From assembly GCA_016699675.1 (NCBI GenBank), contig CP064985.1, positions 3,100,001-3,164,000 on the forward strand: a stretch of DNA of 64,000 nucleotides, written 5' to 3'. Below the pieces are notes generated by a model. That model had not been told where the DNA came from, did not search any database, and was given only the letters and a program-made list of their open reading frames with translations. This document shows positions 18,301-25,033 of the stretch, piece by piece. Within the stretch, counting starts at the first letter, position 1; every line of letters begins with the position of its first letter. The position numbers and the translations under genes are program-made. Source of the DNA: Austwickia sp. (lineage in GTDB: Bacteria; Actinomycetota; Actinomycetes; Actinomycetales; Dermatophilaceae).

Positions 18301-18733
18301 GTTGGCCACCTCTGATGCAGGTAGCCGCCGAAGCCGACGGCCAGCACGTTTGATCGCCGGCCTCATCCCCGAGCCCATCGGCCCGATGGCGGCGGACATA
18401 CGCAAGGCAATCGACGAGCGGAAGGTCCTGATCGAACAGCGCGCCAAGACCCTCGCCGAAACTGGCATCAAGCGTCGCGAGTCCTGGATCCAGCGGATCG
18501 GCGACGCACCGGCCGTCGATCGCATCCACTGGTTGCGGAGTGTCATCGCCATCGCCGCCTACCGCGACCGCTACGGCATCACCAGCCGCGACCCGCTCGG
18601 TGGCCAACCTGTCGACGACAACCAGCGCCTCGACCGCGCGCGGGCCGAGGCGGCGCTCCGCCGGGCAACGGAAGCCTCGACGCGGCTCGCGTCGCAAGAA
18701 CTTGGCCAGGGACGACGGGGCCTTGGGGTCTGA
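15317..18733 (+). CDS. MobF-family conjugative relaxase with helicase domain (TraA/TrwC type)
   Basis: A 1138-residue relaxase-helicase that should nick oriT, bind the strand covalently and unwind it. Tyr37, Tyr38 and Tyr47 are nucleophile candidates, and H191/H193/H195 (DPHLHTH) form the metal site. The helicase has Walker A at about 521-529 (GPAGAGKTT) and DEA near 594, with a later YAITAHRAQG motif. The GTG at 15317 follows GGAGG by eight bases and gives the family N-terminus VTVTIKSM; the ATG at 15302 lacks a site. The 9-mer CACGGGCGA recurs seven times within the gene. Confidence 0.92.
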   Translation: MTVTIKSMHAGQGVDYLLRTVAVGDGDRSLRDPLTRYYTEEGTPPGYWLGSGVVSLDSGLKVGDEVADEQLRRLIGHGQHPATGEQLGSRFRTYAQPKTGKRKHAVAGFDMTFSIPKSASILWGVTDAGTQAIIADAHHRAVTEALDFVEREIVATRAGAKGARGSVVQLDTTGVVATAFDHYDSRASDPHLHTHVVISNRVKTVRDGKWRTLDGTPLHHWTVAVSELHEAIFSDHLTRALGVCWERRARGRDRNPAWEITGVPQKLVTAFSQRSRDIDAATEAAIAEYVATHGHQPKRSTINKLRQTANLTTRPPKHIHSLADLTAGWRRRATDLLGEDATTWAQNALANAPQRLLRADDIPFDLIEEVGRSVVIAVGEKRSTWRRANLYAETSRQILGWRFASASDREAITGLIVEAAEHGSLRLTPPDLTKTPASFTRVDGSSEFRPKHSTVFSAEHLLAAEDRLLKRADAITAPTVDIEVVDTTTNQPVKGHRLSPEQAQAIAKVAVSGRQLDLLVGPAGAGKTTALRVLKKAWTQQHGGNSVAGLAPSAAAAAVLAEELGIGTENTAKWLYEHQQGHVRFSRGQLVIIDEATLAGTLTLDRITAHAEQAGAKVLLVGDWAQLQSVEAGGAFGMLVEARDDAPELVDIHRFTNKWEKLASIDLRHGRVDVVDTYIDHGRVDGGTGESMTEAAYVAWKHDVDHGRASILIADNAATVRDLNVRAQAERGGAHGRAVTLIDGTNATTGDWIITRQNDRRLRTLRNGWVRNGDRWTVNDVRPDGSLVVRRQDRRSGAVVLPAAYVAEHVDLGYAITAHRAQGITVDTSHVVVTESTTRENLYVEMTRGRDHNHAYVITGDADDNHGTPDDQDVPTAREVLTGVLANVGAELSATQTIEAEQEAWGGIRQLAAELETLAAAAQRDRWARLLARCGLTEAQRDDVLASDAYGAFAAELRRAEGNGHDVDRILPVAVNRYGLGDADDVAAVLRHRLRLATSDAGSRRSRRPARLIAGLIPEPIGPMAADIRKAIDERKVLIEQRAKTLAETGIKRRESWIQRIGDAPAVDRIHWLRSVIAIAAYRDRYGITSRDPLGGQPVDDNQRLDRARAEAALRRATEASTRLASQELGQGRRGLGV
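17321..17568 (+). repeat. CACGGGCGA repeat cluster in the relaxase gene
   Basis: The 9-mer CACGGGCGA occurs at 17321, 17357, 17377, 17432, 17519 and 17560, and again at 15562 in the same gene. Most copies extend to CCACGGGCGAG. Copies at 17321, 17357, 17432 and 17519 read His-Gly-Arg. Those at 15562, 17377 and 17560 are in a different frame and read Thr-Gly-Glu/Asp. The same DNA word in two frames suggests that the nucleotide sequence, not the peptide, is repeated. Confidence 0.8.
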
Positions 18734-18803
18734 GGCGTTGCGAGCGGCACCAGCCGTCGGGATCTCGACACTTTCGTCGGAGGCTCCCAATAGGGTTCTC
18801 GGC

Positions 18804-19354
18804 GTGGATAGCGCGAAGCACAGCAGGATCGTCAATCTCATCTGGGGGATCGCCGACGACGTCTTGCGCGACCTTTACGTCCGCGGCAAGTACCGCGACG
18901 TGATTCTGCCCTTCACGGTGCTGCGCCGGCTCGACTCGGTGCTGGAAACGACGAAGGACGCGGTCGTCCAGACCAAGGCGACCCTCGATAAGGCCGGCAT
19001 CGTCAACCAAGACGCGGCTCTGCGCCAAGCCGCAGGGCAGGACTTCTACAACACGTCGTCCTTCACGATGAAGGCGCTGAGCTCGATCACGAACGCTGCG
19101 CGGCTCAAGCTCGACTTCGAGGCCTACCTCGACGGCTTCTCGCCCAACGTGCAGGAGAACATCGACAACTTCGAGCTGCGCAACCAGATCCCCAAGCTCT
19201 CCAAGGGCGACGCGATCGGCACGCTGTTGTCGAAGTTCCTCGACCCGAACCTGGACCTGTCGCCCACCGGCCTCGACAACCACGGCATGGGAACCGTTTT
19301 CGAGGAGCTTGTCCGCCGCTTCAACGAGGACAACAACGAAGAGGCCGGCGAGCA
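18804..19354 (+). pseudogene. hsdM: Truncated type I restriction methylase HsdM (N-terminal fragment)
   Basis: About 183 residues of HsdM remain: the N-terminal helical domain from VDSAKHSRIVNLIWGIADD to FEELVRRFNEDNNEEAGE. In intact HsdM this last motif is followed by the methyltransferase domain (HxTPRDVV). Here homology stops at about 19354, and the frame runs on through palindromic sequence to 19577. No S-adenosylmethionine or NPPF motif, hsdS or hsdR follows, so modification activity is lost. TAGGGT at 18791-18796, seven bases before the GTG, suggests a leaderless start. Confidence 0.85.
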
Positions 19355-19818
19355 AGCGCGGTTCCGGCGACTCGCCGGAACCGGTGCCGGGGAATCCCCG
19401 GCACCGCCGACGGTGCCGCCGCGGCAGCGGCACCGCGCAACTCGTCATGGTGCTGGGGAGTTACCACCACCGCTGGTGCCGGTGCGGCACCGGCACCGGG
19501 GACTTCCGACGATGTCGTCACCGGTCCCGCTGATTCGGCGGGACCGTCCGCCCCGACTGGCGTCAGGGAGACGATGACATCGTTGGTGTCCACCCATCGA
19601 AGGTGCGCTTGGACGGAGCCCATGTCAACCACCGAATCCGGCCCGCCATCGGCGACTCCGAACTGGTCGAAGACGGTGCGAGACAACAGAAGACGACCAG
19701 CGGCAACCAGTGCTGAAAATTCTTCTCGGTGCATCTCATCATGCGGCGGCCGAGCGGTGAGAGCCCATCGAAATCCCATCACGTACATCGCGAACGAGGC
19801 CGAGGTGACCCGAGACAT
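19321..19818 (-). CDS. Small unrecognised ORF in the element's right end
   Basis: A 165-residue reading frame. Its first 100 residues look like a real protein (FAMYVMGFRWALTARPPHDE, AHLRWVDTNDVIVSLTPVGA). The last 65 are Ala/Pro-rich, read through the palindrome array and end antisense to hsdM. I do not recognise it. The surrounding DNA (19580-19920) is visibly less GC-rich than the chromosome, indicating a foreign source. The C-terminus is probably artificial; the true gene may be truncated. Confidence 0.4.
   Translation of the reverse strand: MSRVTSASFAMYVMGFRWALTARPPHDEMHREEFSALVAAGRLLLSRTVFDQFGVADGGPDSVVDMGSVQAHLRWVDTNDVIVSLTPVGADGPAESAGPVTTSSEVPGAGAAPAPAVVVTPQHHDELRGAAAAAAPSAVPGIPRHRFRRVAGTALARRPLRCCPR
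19359..19546. repeat. Array of palindromes with shared CGGTNCCG arms
   Basis: Five perfect inverted repeats lie in 188 bp: 19359-19370/19372-19383 (12-bp arms), 19382-19392/19396-19406 (11), 19411-19419/19427-19435 (9), 19475-19484/19488-19497 (10) and 19522-19530/19538-19546 (9). A sixth, imperfect one is 19449-19456/19464-19471 (7 of 8 pairs). Arms share (C)GGTNCCG. The variable base is T, G or C and its partner changes to match, so pairing rather than sequence is kept. The array begins within five bases of the hsdM breakpoint. Confidence 0.85.
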
Positions 19819-19925
19819 CCGGTACAGTGGCGACGTCGGTGATCAACCGGTCTCCGTGTAGATCGAGTCAATCGCGGCCGACCGAAGACATTCCGAAGTA
19901 GCGGAAATCGGACCTGATCGTCCCA

Positions 19926-19957
19926 GAGGTCGCAGGTTCAAATCCTGCCCCCGCTAC
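19926..19957 (+). repeat. attR: 32-bp copy of the tRNA-fMet 3' end
   Basis: Identical to 10469-10500 but isolated from any tRNA 5' half. It is followed by CA, so the sequence reads CTACCA. This shows that the original, uninterrupted tRNA gene encoded its CCA end. About 20 bp upstream, TTCCG-N6-CGGAA (19891-19906) is a possible arm site for integrase or excisionase. Confidence 0.95.
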
Positions 19958-19977
19958 CAAGGCAGTAAGCCTCAAAT

Positions 19978-20018
19978 GCCGTGAGGGCGAACCGTTTCAG
20001 ACGGTTCGCCCTCACGGC
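19978..20018. terminator. Displaced native terminator of tRNA-fMet
   Basis: A perfect 18-bp stem (19978-19995 with 20001-20018) with a five-base loop lies 20 bp after attR. By position it was the terminator of the intact tRNA gene before the element inserted. Confidence 0.85.
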
Positions 20019-20098
20019 GTTGTGGGGGCTGTCCCGCCCGGCCGCCCCGGCGTACGCTGGCGTCACGCAAGGAAGTCGTGGCCGGCGAAGGTGGCGCT

Positions 20099-20551
20099 AT
20101 GGCGGGCTGGGTGCAGTATCTGGCACTGATCGCGGCGGTGTGCGGCATCTTCCCCCTCCTGGAGCTGGGCATGGGCCTGCTCGTGGGCGAACGGCCGGCC
20201 TGGGCGCGGCTCCCGGTGCGGCGATCGCTTGACCAGTCGGACCCGCGGGGACTCTTGGGCTCACAGAGGTCGTCAGATCCGTCCGGCTGCGCCGACGTAC
20301 CCCCGAAGGTCGCGATCGGGGGGCACGAGCGGGAGCTGACCCGCCTCGCGAGCCTGGTGGCCGCGACGTACCGCACCTCGCAGCCGGCACGAGCCTTTCG
20401 CGTGACCGCCGCCACCGGCGCCTATGACCTGGAACTCGTGCAGGCCTGCCACACGCTGGGGATCGACGCACCCGACAGTCGGCCGCCCCTGCCGCCGCAG
20501 GTCAGGTTCGAGACGGAGTCGCGCTTGCTCGCGGCGGGACTGCGCTGGTAG
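20099..20551 (+). CDS. Small membrane-anchored protein of unknown function
   Basis: A 150-residue protein with an N-terminal hydrophobic helix (about residues 2-28, WVQYLALIAAVCGIFPLLEL) and a soluble polar remainder containing ERELTRLASLVAATYRT. I do not recognise a family. ATG at 20099 has GAAGG seven bases upstream; a GTG at 20078 with GGAAG close by would add seven residues. It is the first chromosomal gene after the element and precedes ndh by about 90 bp. Confidence 0.6.
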   Translation: MAGWVQYLALIAAVCGIFPLLELGMGLLVGERPAWARLPVRRSLDQSDPRGLLGSQRSSDPSGCADVPPKVAIGGHERELTRLASLVAATYRTSQPARAFRVTAATGAYDLELVQACHTLGIDAPDSRPPLPPQVRFETESRLLAAGLRW

Positions 20552-20639
20552 CGACCGAAATCGGGGCGGGTAGCCTCGGTGCGGACGGCGTTGGGACGCC
20601 TCGGCGCGCCAACCACTTTCGACACGGGGAGGTCAGCGC

Positions 20640-22082
20640 ATGCGCAGCACACCACGGCCGGGGCATCGGGTGGTGATCGTGGGGTCGGGGTTCGGCGGGC
20701 TCTTCGCCGCCAAGCACCTCAAGGGCGCGGACGTCGACATCACCCTCATCGCCGAGACGCCGCAGCACCTCTTCCAGCCGCTGCTCTACCAGGTGGCGAC
20801 CGGCATTCTCTCCGAGGGCCAGATCGCGCCCGCGACCCGGCAGGTGCTGCGCCGGCAGCGCAACGCCACGGTGCTGCAGGGCCTGGTCACCGACATCGAC
20901 GTCGCGGGCCGCACGGTCACCAGTCGCTTCCACGACAAGGAGACCACGACGCCGTACGACTATCTCGTGCTGGCGGCCGGTGCGGGCCAGAGCTACTTCG
21001 GGCATGACGAGTTCGCGACGTACGCCCCGGGTATGAAGACCCTCGACGACGCGCTCGAGCTGCGCAGCCGCATCTTCGGCGCGTTCGAGCTGGCCGAGCT
21101 CGAGGAGGACACGGCCGCGCGGGAGCGGCTGCTCACGTTCGTCGTCGTCGGCGCCGGACCCACCGGCGTGGAGATGGCCGGCCAGATCCGCGAGCTGGCG
21201 AGCAAGACCCTCGCCGGCAACTTCCGGCACATCGACCCGGCGAGCGCCCGGGTGCTGCTGGTCGACGGCGCGGCGCAGGTGCTGCCGGCGTTCGGCGACC
21301 GGCTCGGCAAGATCACCCAGTCGGAACTGGCCAAGCTCGGCGTCGAGGTCCAGCTGGGGGTGCTGGTGACCGAGGTCGACGCCACCGGCGTGGTGCTGCG
21401 GCACCAGGACGGTCGCACCGAGCGCATCGAGAGCGTGTGCAAGGTCTGGGCGGCGGGCGTGCAGGGCAATGCGCTCGGCCGGGCGGTGGCCGAGCAGACC
21501 GGCGCCGAGGTCGACCGCTCCGGCCGCGTCGTGGTCGGGCCGGACCTGACCCTGCCCGGACACCCGGAGGTCTTCGTCATCGGCGATCTGATGTCGGTGC
21601 CCGGGGTGCCCGGGGTGGCCCAAGGGGCGATCCAGTCCGCGTCGTACGCTGCGGCGGCCATCGCCGCCGAGGTAACCCCACCGACCGAGACGACGACGAC
21701 CGAGGCGACCACGACGGAGGCGACCCCCACCGCCCCGGCCGCGCTCGCCGAGGCCACCCCGGCGGCCCCCGCGCGGGAGCCCTTCAGCTACCGCGACAAG
21801 GGCTCGATGGCGACGATCAGCAAGTACCAGGCGGTCGTCAGCGTCGGCAGGTTCCGGCTCTGGGGATTCCCGGCGTGGGTCGCCTGGCTGGTGCTGCACC
21901 TGCTCTACATCACCGGCTTCAAGCAGCAAGTCACGACCCTGCTGCGGTGGTTCATCACGTTCATCGGCAGCGGCCGCGCCGAGCGCGCCACGACTAACCA
22001 GCAGCTGGTCGGCCGGCTGGCGCTGAGACGGTTGGGCACCCGCACCAGCGGGCGGCTGCTGCGCGGCGAACCCCTCAACTGA
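20640..22082 (+). CDS. ndh: Type II NADH dehydrogenase (NDH-2)
   Basis: Non-proton-pumping NADH:quinone oxidoreductase of the respiratory chain, at the membrane face. The 480-residue protein has the FAD-binding VVIVGSGFGGL at its start, the quinone-site-linked HLFQPLLYQVATG, a second dinucleotide fold (FVVVGAGPTGVEMAG), VFVIGDL, and the late FSYRDKGSMATI motif. C-terminal hydrophobic and amphipathic helices serve for membrane attachment. A Thr/Glu/Ala-rich stretch of roughly 35 residues (around 346-380) is inserted before YRDKGSMA, which I do not expect in the family. Confidence 0.9.
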   Translation: MRSTPRPGHRVVIVGSGFGGLFAAKHLKGADVDITLIAETPQHLFQPLLYQVATGILSEGQIAPATRQVLRRQRNATVLQGLVTDIDVAGRTVTSRFHDKETTTPYDYLVLAAGAGQSYFGHDEFATYAPGMKTLDDALELRSRIFGAFELAELEEDTAARERLLTFVVVGAGPTGVEMAGQIRELASKTLAGNFRHIDPASARVLLVDGAAQVLPAFGDRLGKITQSELAKLGVEVQLGVLVTEVDATGVVLRHQDGRTERIESVCKVWAAGVQGNALGRAVAEQTGAEVDRSGRVVVGPDLTLPGHPEVFVIGDLMSVPGVPGVAQGAIQSASYAAAAIAAEVTPPTETTTTEATTTEATPTAPAALAEATPAAPAREPFSYRDKGSMATISKYQAVVSVGRFRLWGFPAWVAWLVLHLLYITGFKQQVTTLLRWFITFIGSGRAERATTNQQLVGRLALRRLGTRTSGRLLRGEPLN

Positions 22083-22122
22083 CCCGAGGGTCGGTTCGAC
22101 CGCAGCCCGTTAAGCTGTCGCA

Positions 22123-23472
22123 ATGCCCCTCGCGTACGACATCGTGGACCGCACGCTCGCCAACGGTCTGCGGGTCGTCGTCAACGAGGACCACAGCGTG
22201 CCCACGGTCGCGGTCAACCTGTGGGTCGGGGTCGGGTCCCGGCACGAACCGGCGGGGAAGACGGGCTTCGCGCACCTCTTCGAGCACCTCATGTTCCAGG
22301 GGTCGCGGCACGTCGCGAGCGGCGAGCACTTCGCCGCGCTGATGGCCCACGGCGGCCGGCTCAACGCCACCACCTGGTTCGATCGGACGAACTACTTCGA
22401 CACGGTGCCGAAGGGCGCCTTCGAGCTGGCCCTGTGGATGGAGGCCGACCGGCACGGCTACCTGCTGGACGCGGTGACGCAGGCCAACCTGGACAACCAG
22501 CGCGACGTGGTCAAGGAGGAGAAGCGGCAGCGCTACGACAACGCGCCGTACGGCAACGCCCTCAACGACCTCTACACCCTCGTCTTCCCCCCCGGGCACC
22601 CCTACCATCACTCGACGATCGGCTCGATGGCGGACCTCGACGCGGCGACGCTGGAGGACGTGCACGCGTTCTTCCGGCACTGGTACACGCCGGCCAACAC
22701 CGTGCTCACGATTGCGGGCGACGTCGGCGTACCGGAGGCCTTCCTCGCCGCCGAGCGCTACTTCGGGGCCATCCCCGCCGGCCCCGTGCCCGACCGGGAA
22801 AGCACCCCTCCCCTGGAGCCCGCGGGTGCACCCGCCCACCTGCGCCGCGCCGAGTTCGTGCCGTCCGGACGGCTCTACCTGGGATTTCGGCTTCCGGAGG
22901 ACAACACCCCGGACTATCTCTCCGCCGCGAGCGCCATGGACTGCCTCGGCGGACTGGCCACGTCTCGCCTGGAGAAGGCGCTGGTGCGGACCGAGGAGCT
23001 GGCCGACTACGTGTCCGCGGGTTCGCTCGGGTTGGCCGACGGTGTCTCGCTGGGCTTCCTGGTCCTGCAGGCGGCCGACGGGGTGGAGCTGGACCGGTTG
23101 GAGGAGCGGGCCTGCGAGCTGATCGAGGAGTTCGCCGCCCAGGGGCCCACCGCCGCGGACATGGAGGCGGTCCTGGCCCAGACCGAGCGCAGCTGGCTGT
23201 CCGGGCTCACCTCGCTGGAGGAGCGCGCCGACGCCATCAGCCACTACACCTGCCTGTACGACGACCCCCACGCGGTCAACACCTACCTCGACCGGCTCGG
23301 CGCGGTGACCGCCGACCAGGTGCAGCAGGCGGCGGCCGAGTGGCTGCGCCCGCAGCACCGCGCCGTGGTCGCGATCAACGCCGCGGGCGACCGTAACGAT
23401 GCTGCCGAATCGGCCGGCGCCGCTGACCCCCCCGACCCGGCCGACCCGAGCCGGACGGAGGGGGCGGCGTGA
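22123..23472 (+). CDS. M16 zinc metallopeptidase, catalytic subunit
   Basis: A 449-residue pitrilysin-family peptidase. The inverted zinc motif HxxEH is present as H51-L-F-E54-H55, with the downstream EEKRQRYDNAPYG providing the third ligand. It probably degrades peptides as a heterodimer with the next gene. TAAGCT at 22111-22116, seven bases before the ATG, suggests a near-leaderless transcript. The stop overlaps the next start by four bases. Confidence 0.9.
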   Translation: MPLAYDIVDRTLANGLRVVVNEDHSVPTVAVNLWVGVGSRHEPAGKTGFAHLFEHLMFQGSRHVASGEHFAALMAHGGRLNATTWFDRTNYFDTVPKGAFELALWMEADRHGYLLDAVTQANLDNQRDVVKEEKRQRYDNAPYGNALNDLYTLVFPPGHPYHHSTIGSMADLDAATLEDVHAFFRHWYTPANTVLTIAGDVGVPEAFLAAERYFGAIPAGPVPDRESTPPLEPAGAPAHLRRAEFVPSGRLYLGFRLPEDNTPDYLSAASAMDCLGGLATSRLEKALVRTEELADYVSAGSLGLADGVSLGFLVLQAADGVELDRLEERACELIEEFAAQGPTAADMEAVLAQTERSWLSGLTSLEERADAISHYTCLYDDPHAVNTYLDRLGAVTADQVQQAAAEWLRPQHRAVVAINAAGDRNDAAESAGAADPPDPADPSRTEGAA

Positions 23473-24821
23473 GCGCCAAGTTCCCGCGCCGCCCGGCCGT
23501 CCAGGCGCCCGGGCCGTGGAGCTTCCCGACCCCGACGGTCACCGAACTCGACAACGGAGTGCGCGTCGTCGTGTACGACGTCCCCGGCCAGCACGTCTGG
23601 TCTGTCCGCGTGGCGCTGCCCGCGCCCCTGGCGGGGGAGCCGCGCGAGCTGGAGGGCGTCGGCACGATCATGGCCCGCACCCTCGACGAGGGCACCCAGA
23701 ACCACGACGTCGAGGAGATGGCCGAACTGCTCGAACGGCGCGGCGTCGCGCTCGGGGCGGGGGTCGGCGAGCGTGGCCTCATCGTCGAGGTCGACGTCAC
23801 CCGGCGGCACGTGAGCGGCGCCCTGGAGCTTCTCGCGGAGGCGCTGCTGCGCCCGACGTTCCCCGAGCAGCAGGTCCGCCGGCACGTCCGCACCCGGCTC
23901 GCCGAGATCGACCAGGAACTCGCCCACCCCGGGCAACGCGCCGCGATCGCGTTCGCCGGGGCCTTCTATGGGTCCGACGAGCGCCTGGGCCGCCCCACCG
24001 GGGGCACCGCCGACACCGTCGAGCGGATCACGCGGGACGACGTGGCGGCCTATCACGCGATGGTGGTGCGCCCGGCCGGCTCGGTCGTCGTGGTCGCGGG
24101 GGACATCGGCGACGTCGACGTGGCCGGGGAGGTCGACTTCGCGCTGCGCGGCTGGGGGCGCGGTGCGTCGCCCGTGCAGCCGGCGCCCAAGCGTCCCCGG
24201 CACAAGCGCAGTCGGATCGTTCTGGTGGACCGGCCGGGCAGCGTGCAAAGCGAGCTGTACGTCGGGTGCTTCGGGCCGGACCGCACCGTGGCCGGCGGCT
24301 GGGCGCCGTTCCCGGTGCTCGGCTACCTGCTGGGTGGCAGCCCGCAGGCCCGGCTCGATGCGGTGCTGCGGGAGGAGAAGGGCTACACGTACGGCGTACG
24401 GTGTGGCTTCCGGCCCCGTCGCGGCGGTGGTCTCTTCATCGCCAGCGGCTCCGTGCGCACCGAGGTGACCGCCGAGTCGCTCGGGCTGATGCTCGACATC
24501 CTCGACGCGGGTCGCGACGGCTTCGAGGAGGCGGAGACGGAGGCCGGGATCGCTTTCCTGTGTCACACCGCGCCGGGCCGGTACGCCACCGCCGACACCA
24601 TCGCCGACGAGGCCGCCCAGCGGGCGTTGGAGGGGCTCACCACCGAGCACACCACGCGGGTGCTGCACGACATGCGGGAGCTGACGCCGAAGCGGCTGCG
24701 CAAGGCCTATCGGGACTGGATCGACGGGACGTGGACCAGCATCGTCGTCGGCGACGCCGGCCAGCTGAAGAAGCCGCTGCGGGCGCTCGACCGGGGCGAC
24801 GTGAGCGTGCTCCCCGCCTGA
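23469..24821 (+). CDS. M16 peptidase-like partner subunit lacking the zinc motif
   Basis: A 450-residue M16-fold protein. In place of HxxEH it has ARTLDEG, so it cannot bind zinc and is likely the structural subunit. The C-terminal half keeps the family segment LDAVLREEKGYTYGVR. The GTG start overlaps the stop of the catalytic subunit (GTGA), supporting a one-to-one heterodimer. The 24822-25033 gap before the next gene shows no further ORF. Confidence 0.88.
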   Translation: MSAKFPRRPAVQAPGPWSFPTPTVTELDNGVRVVVYDVPGQHVWSVRVALPAPLAGEPRELEGVGTIMARTLDEGTQNHDVEEMAELLERRGVALGAGVGERGLIVEVDVTRRHVSGALELLAEALLRPTFPEQQVRRHVRTRLAEIDQELAHPGQRAAIAFAGAFYGSDERLGRPTGGTADTVERITRDDVAAYHAMVVRPAGSVVVVAGDIGDVDVAGEVDFALRGWGRGASPVQPAPKRPRHKRSRIVLVDRPGSVQSELYVGCFGPDRTVAGGWAPFPVLGYLLGGSPQARLDAVLREEKGYTYGVRCGFRPRRGGGLFIASGSVRTEVTAESLGLMLDILDAGRDGFEEAETEAGIAFLCHTAPGRYATADTIADEAAQRALEGLTTEHTTRVLHDMRELTPKRLRKAYRDWIDGTWTSIVVGDAGQLKKPLRALDRGDVSVLPA

Positions 24822-25033
24822 TCGTCCGCGATCTGCCGCGATCACCACAGGAGCCGTCCAGCAGCCATTTCCCGCAACCACGGTGACGGGTGGCGACGGG
24901 TAATGTGCGGCGGGGGCCGCGTCTGGCATTAGTGGGCTGACGGCGCTCACCCTGCTCGAGGCGGGCCTGCACGTCGCCGTACCGCGTCGTCGGCGTCGAA
25001 AACCGATGGACCGGGCGTGACAGACTTGCCGGC

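Larger units (their letters stand above)
10501..19957 (+). mobile_element. Integrative mobilizable element in tRNA-fMet (9,457 bp)
   Basis: It is bounded by the 32-bp repeats at 10469-10500 and 19926-19957; one repeat plus the interior equals the excised circle. Contents in order: hairpin, excisionase, tyrosine integrase, AbiEii-like/XRE pair, unknown gene, DUF6880-like gene, MobF relaxase-helicase, hsdM remnant, palindrome cluster, attR. It has a relaxase but no FtsK/TraB, coupling protein or secretion genes, so it is probably mobilized by a helper. Its AT-richer right end and a truncated restriction gene indicate a mosaic origin. Confidence 0.9.

Noticed and set aside
19359..19546. A CRISPR array
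   Set aside because: The units are palindromes of differing sequence and spacing, not identical repeats with unique spacers, and no cas genes are near.
19926..19957. A second tRNA-Met gene
   Set aside because: Only the T arm and acceptor 3' strand are present; there is no 5' half or anticodon, so it is an attachment-site copy.
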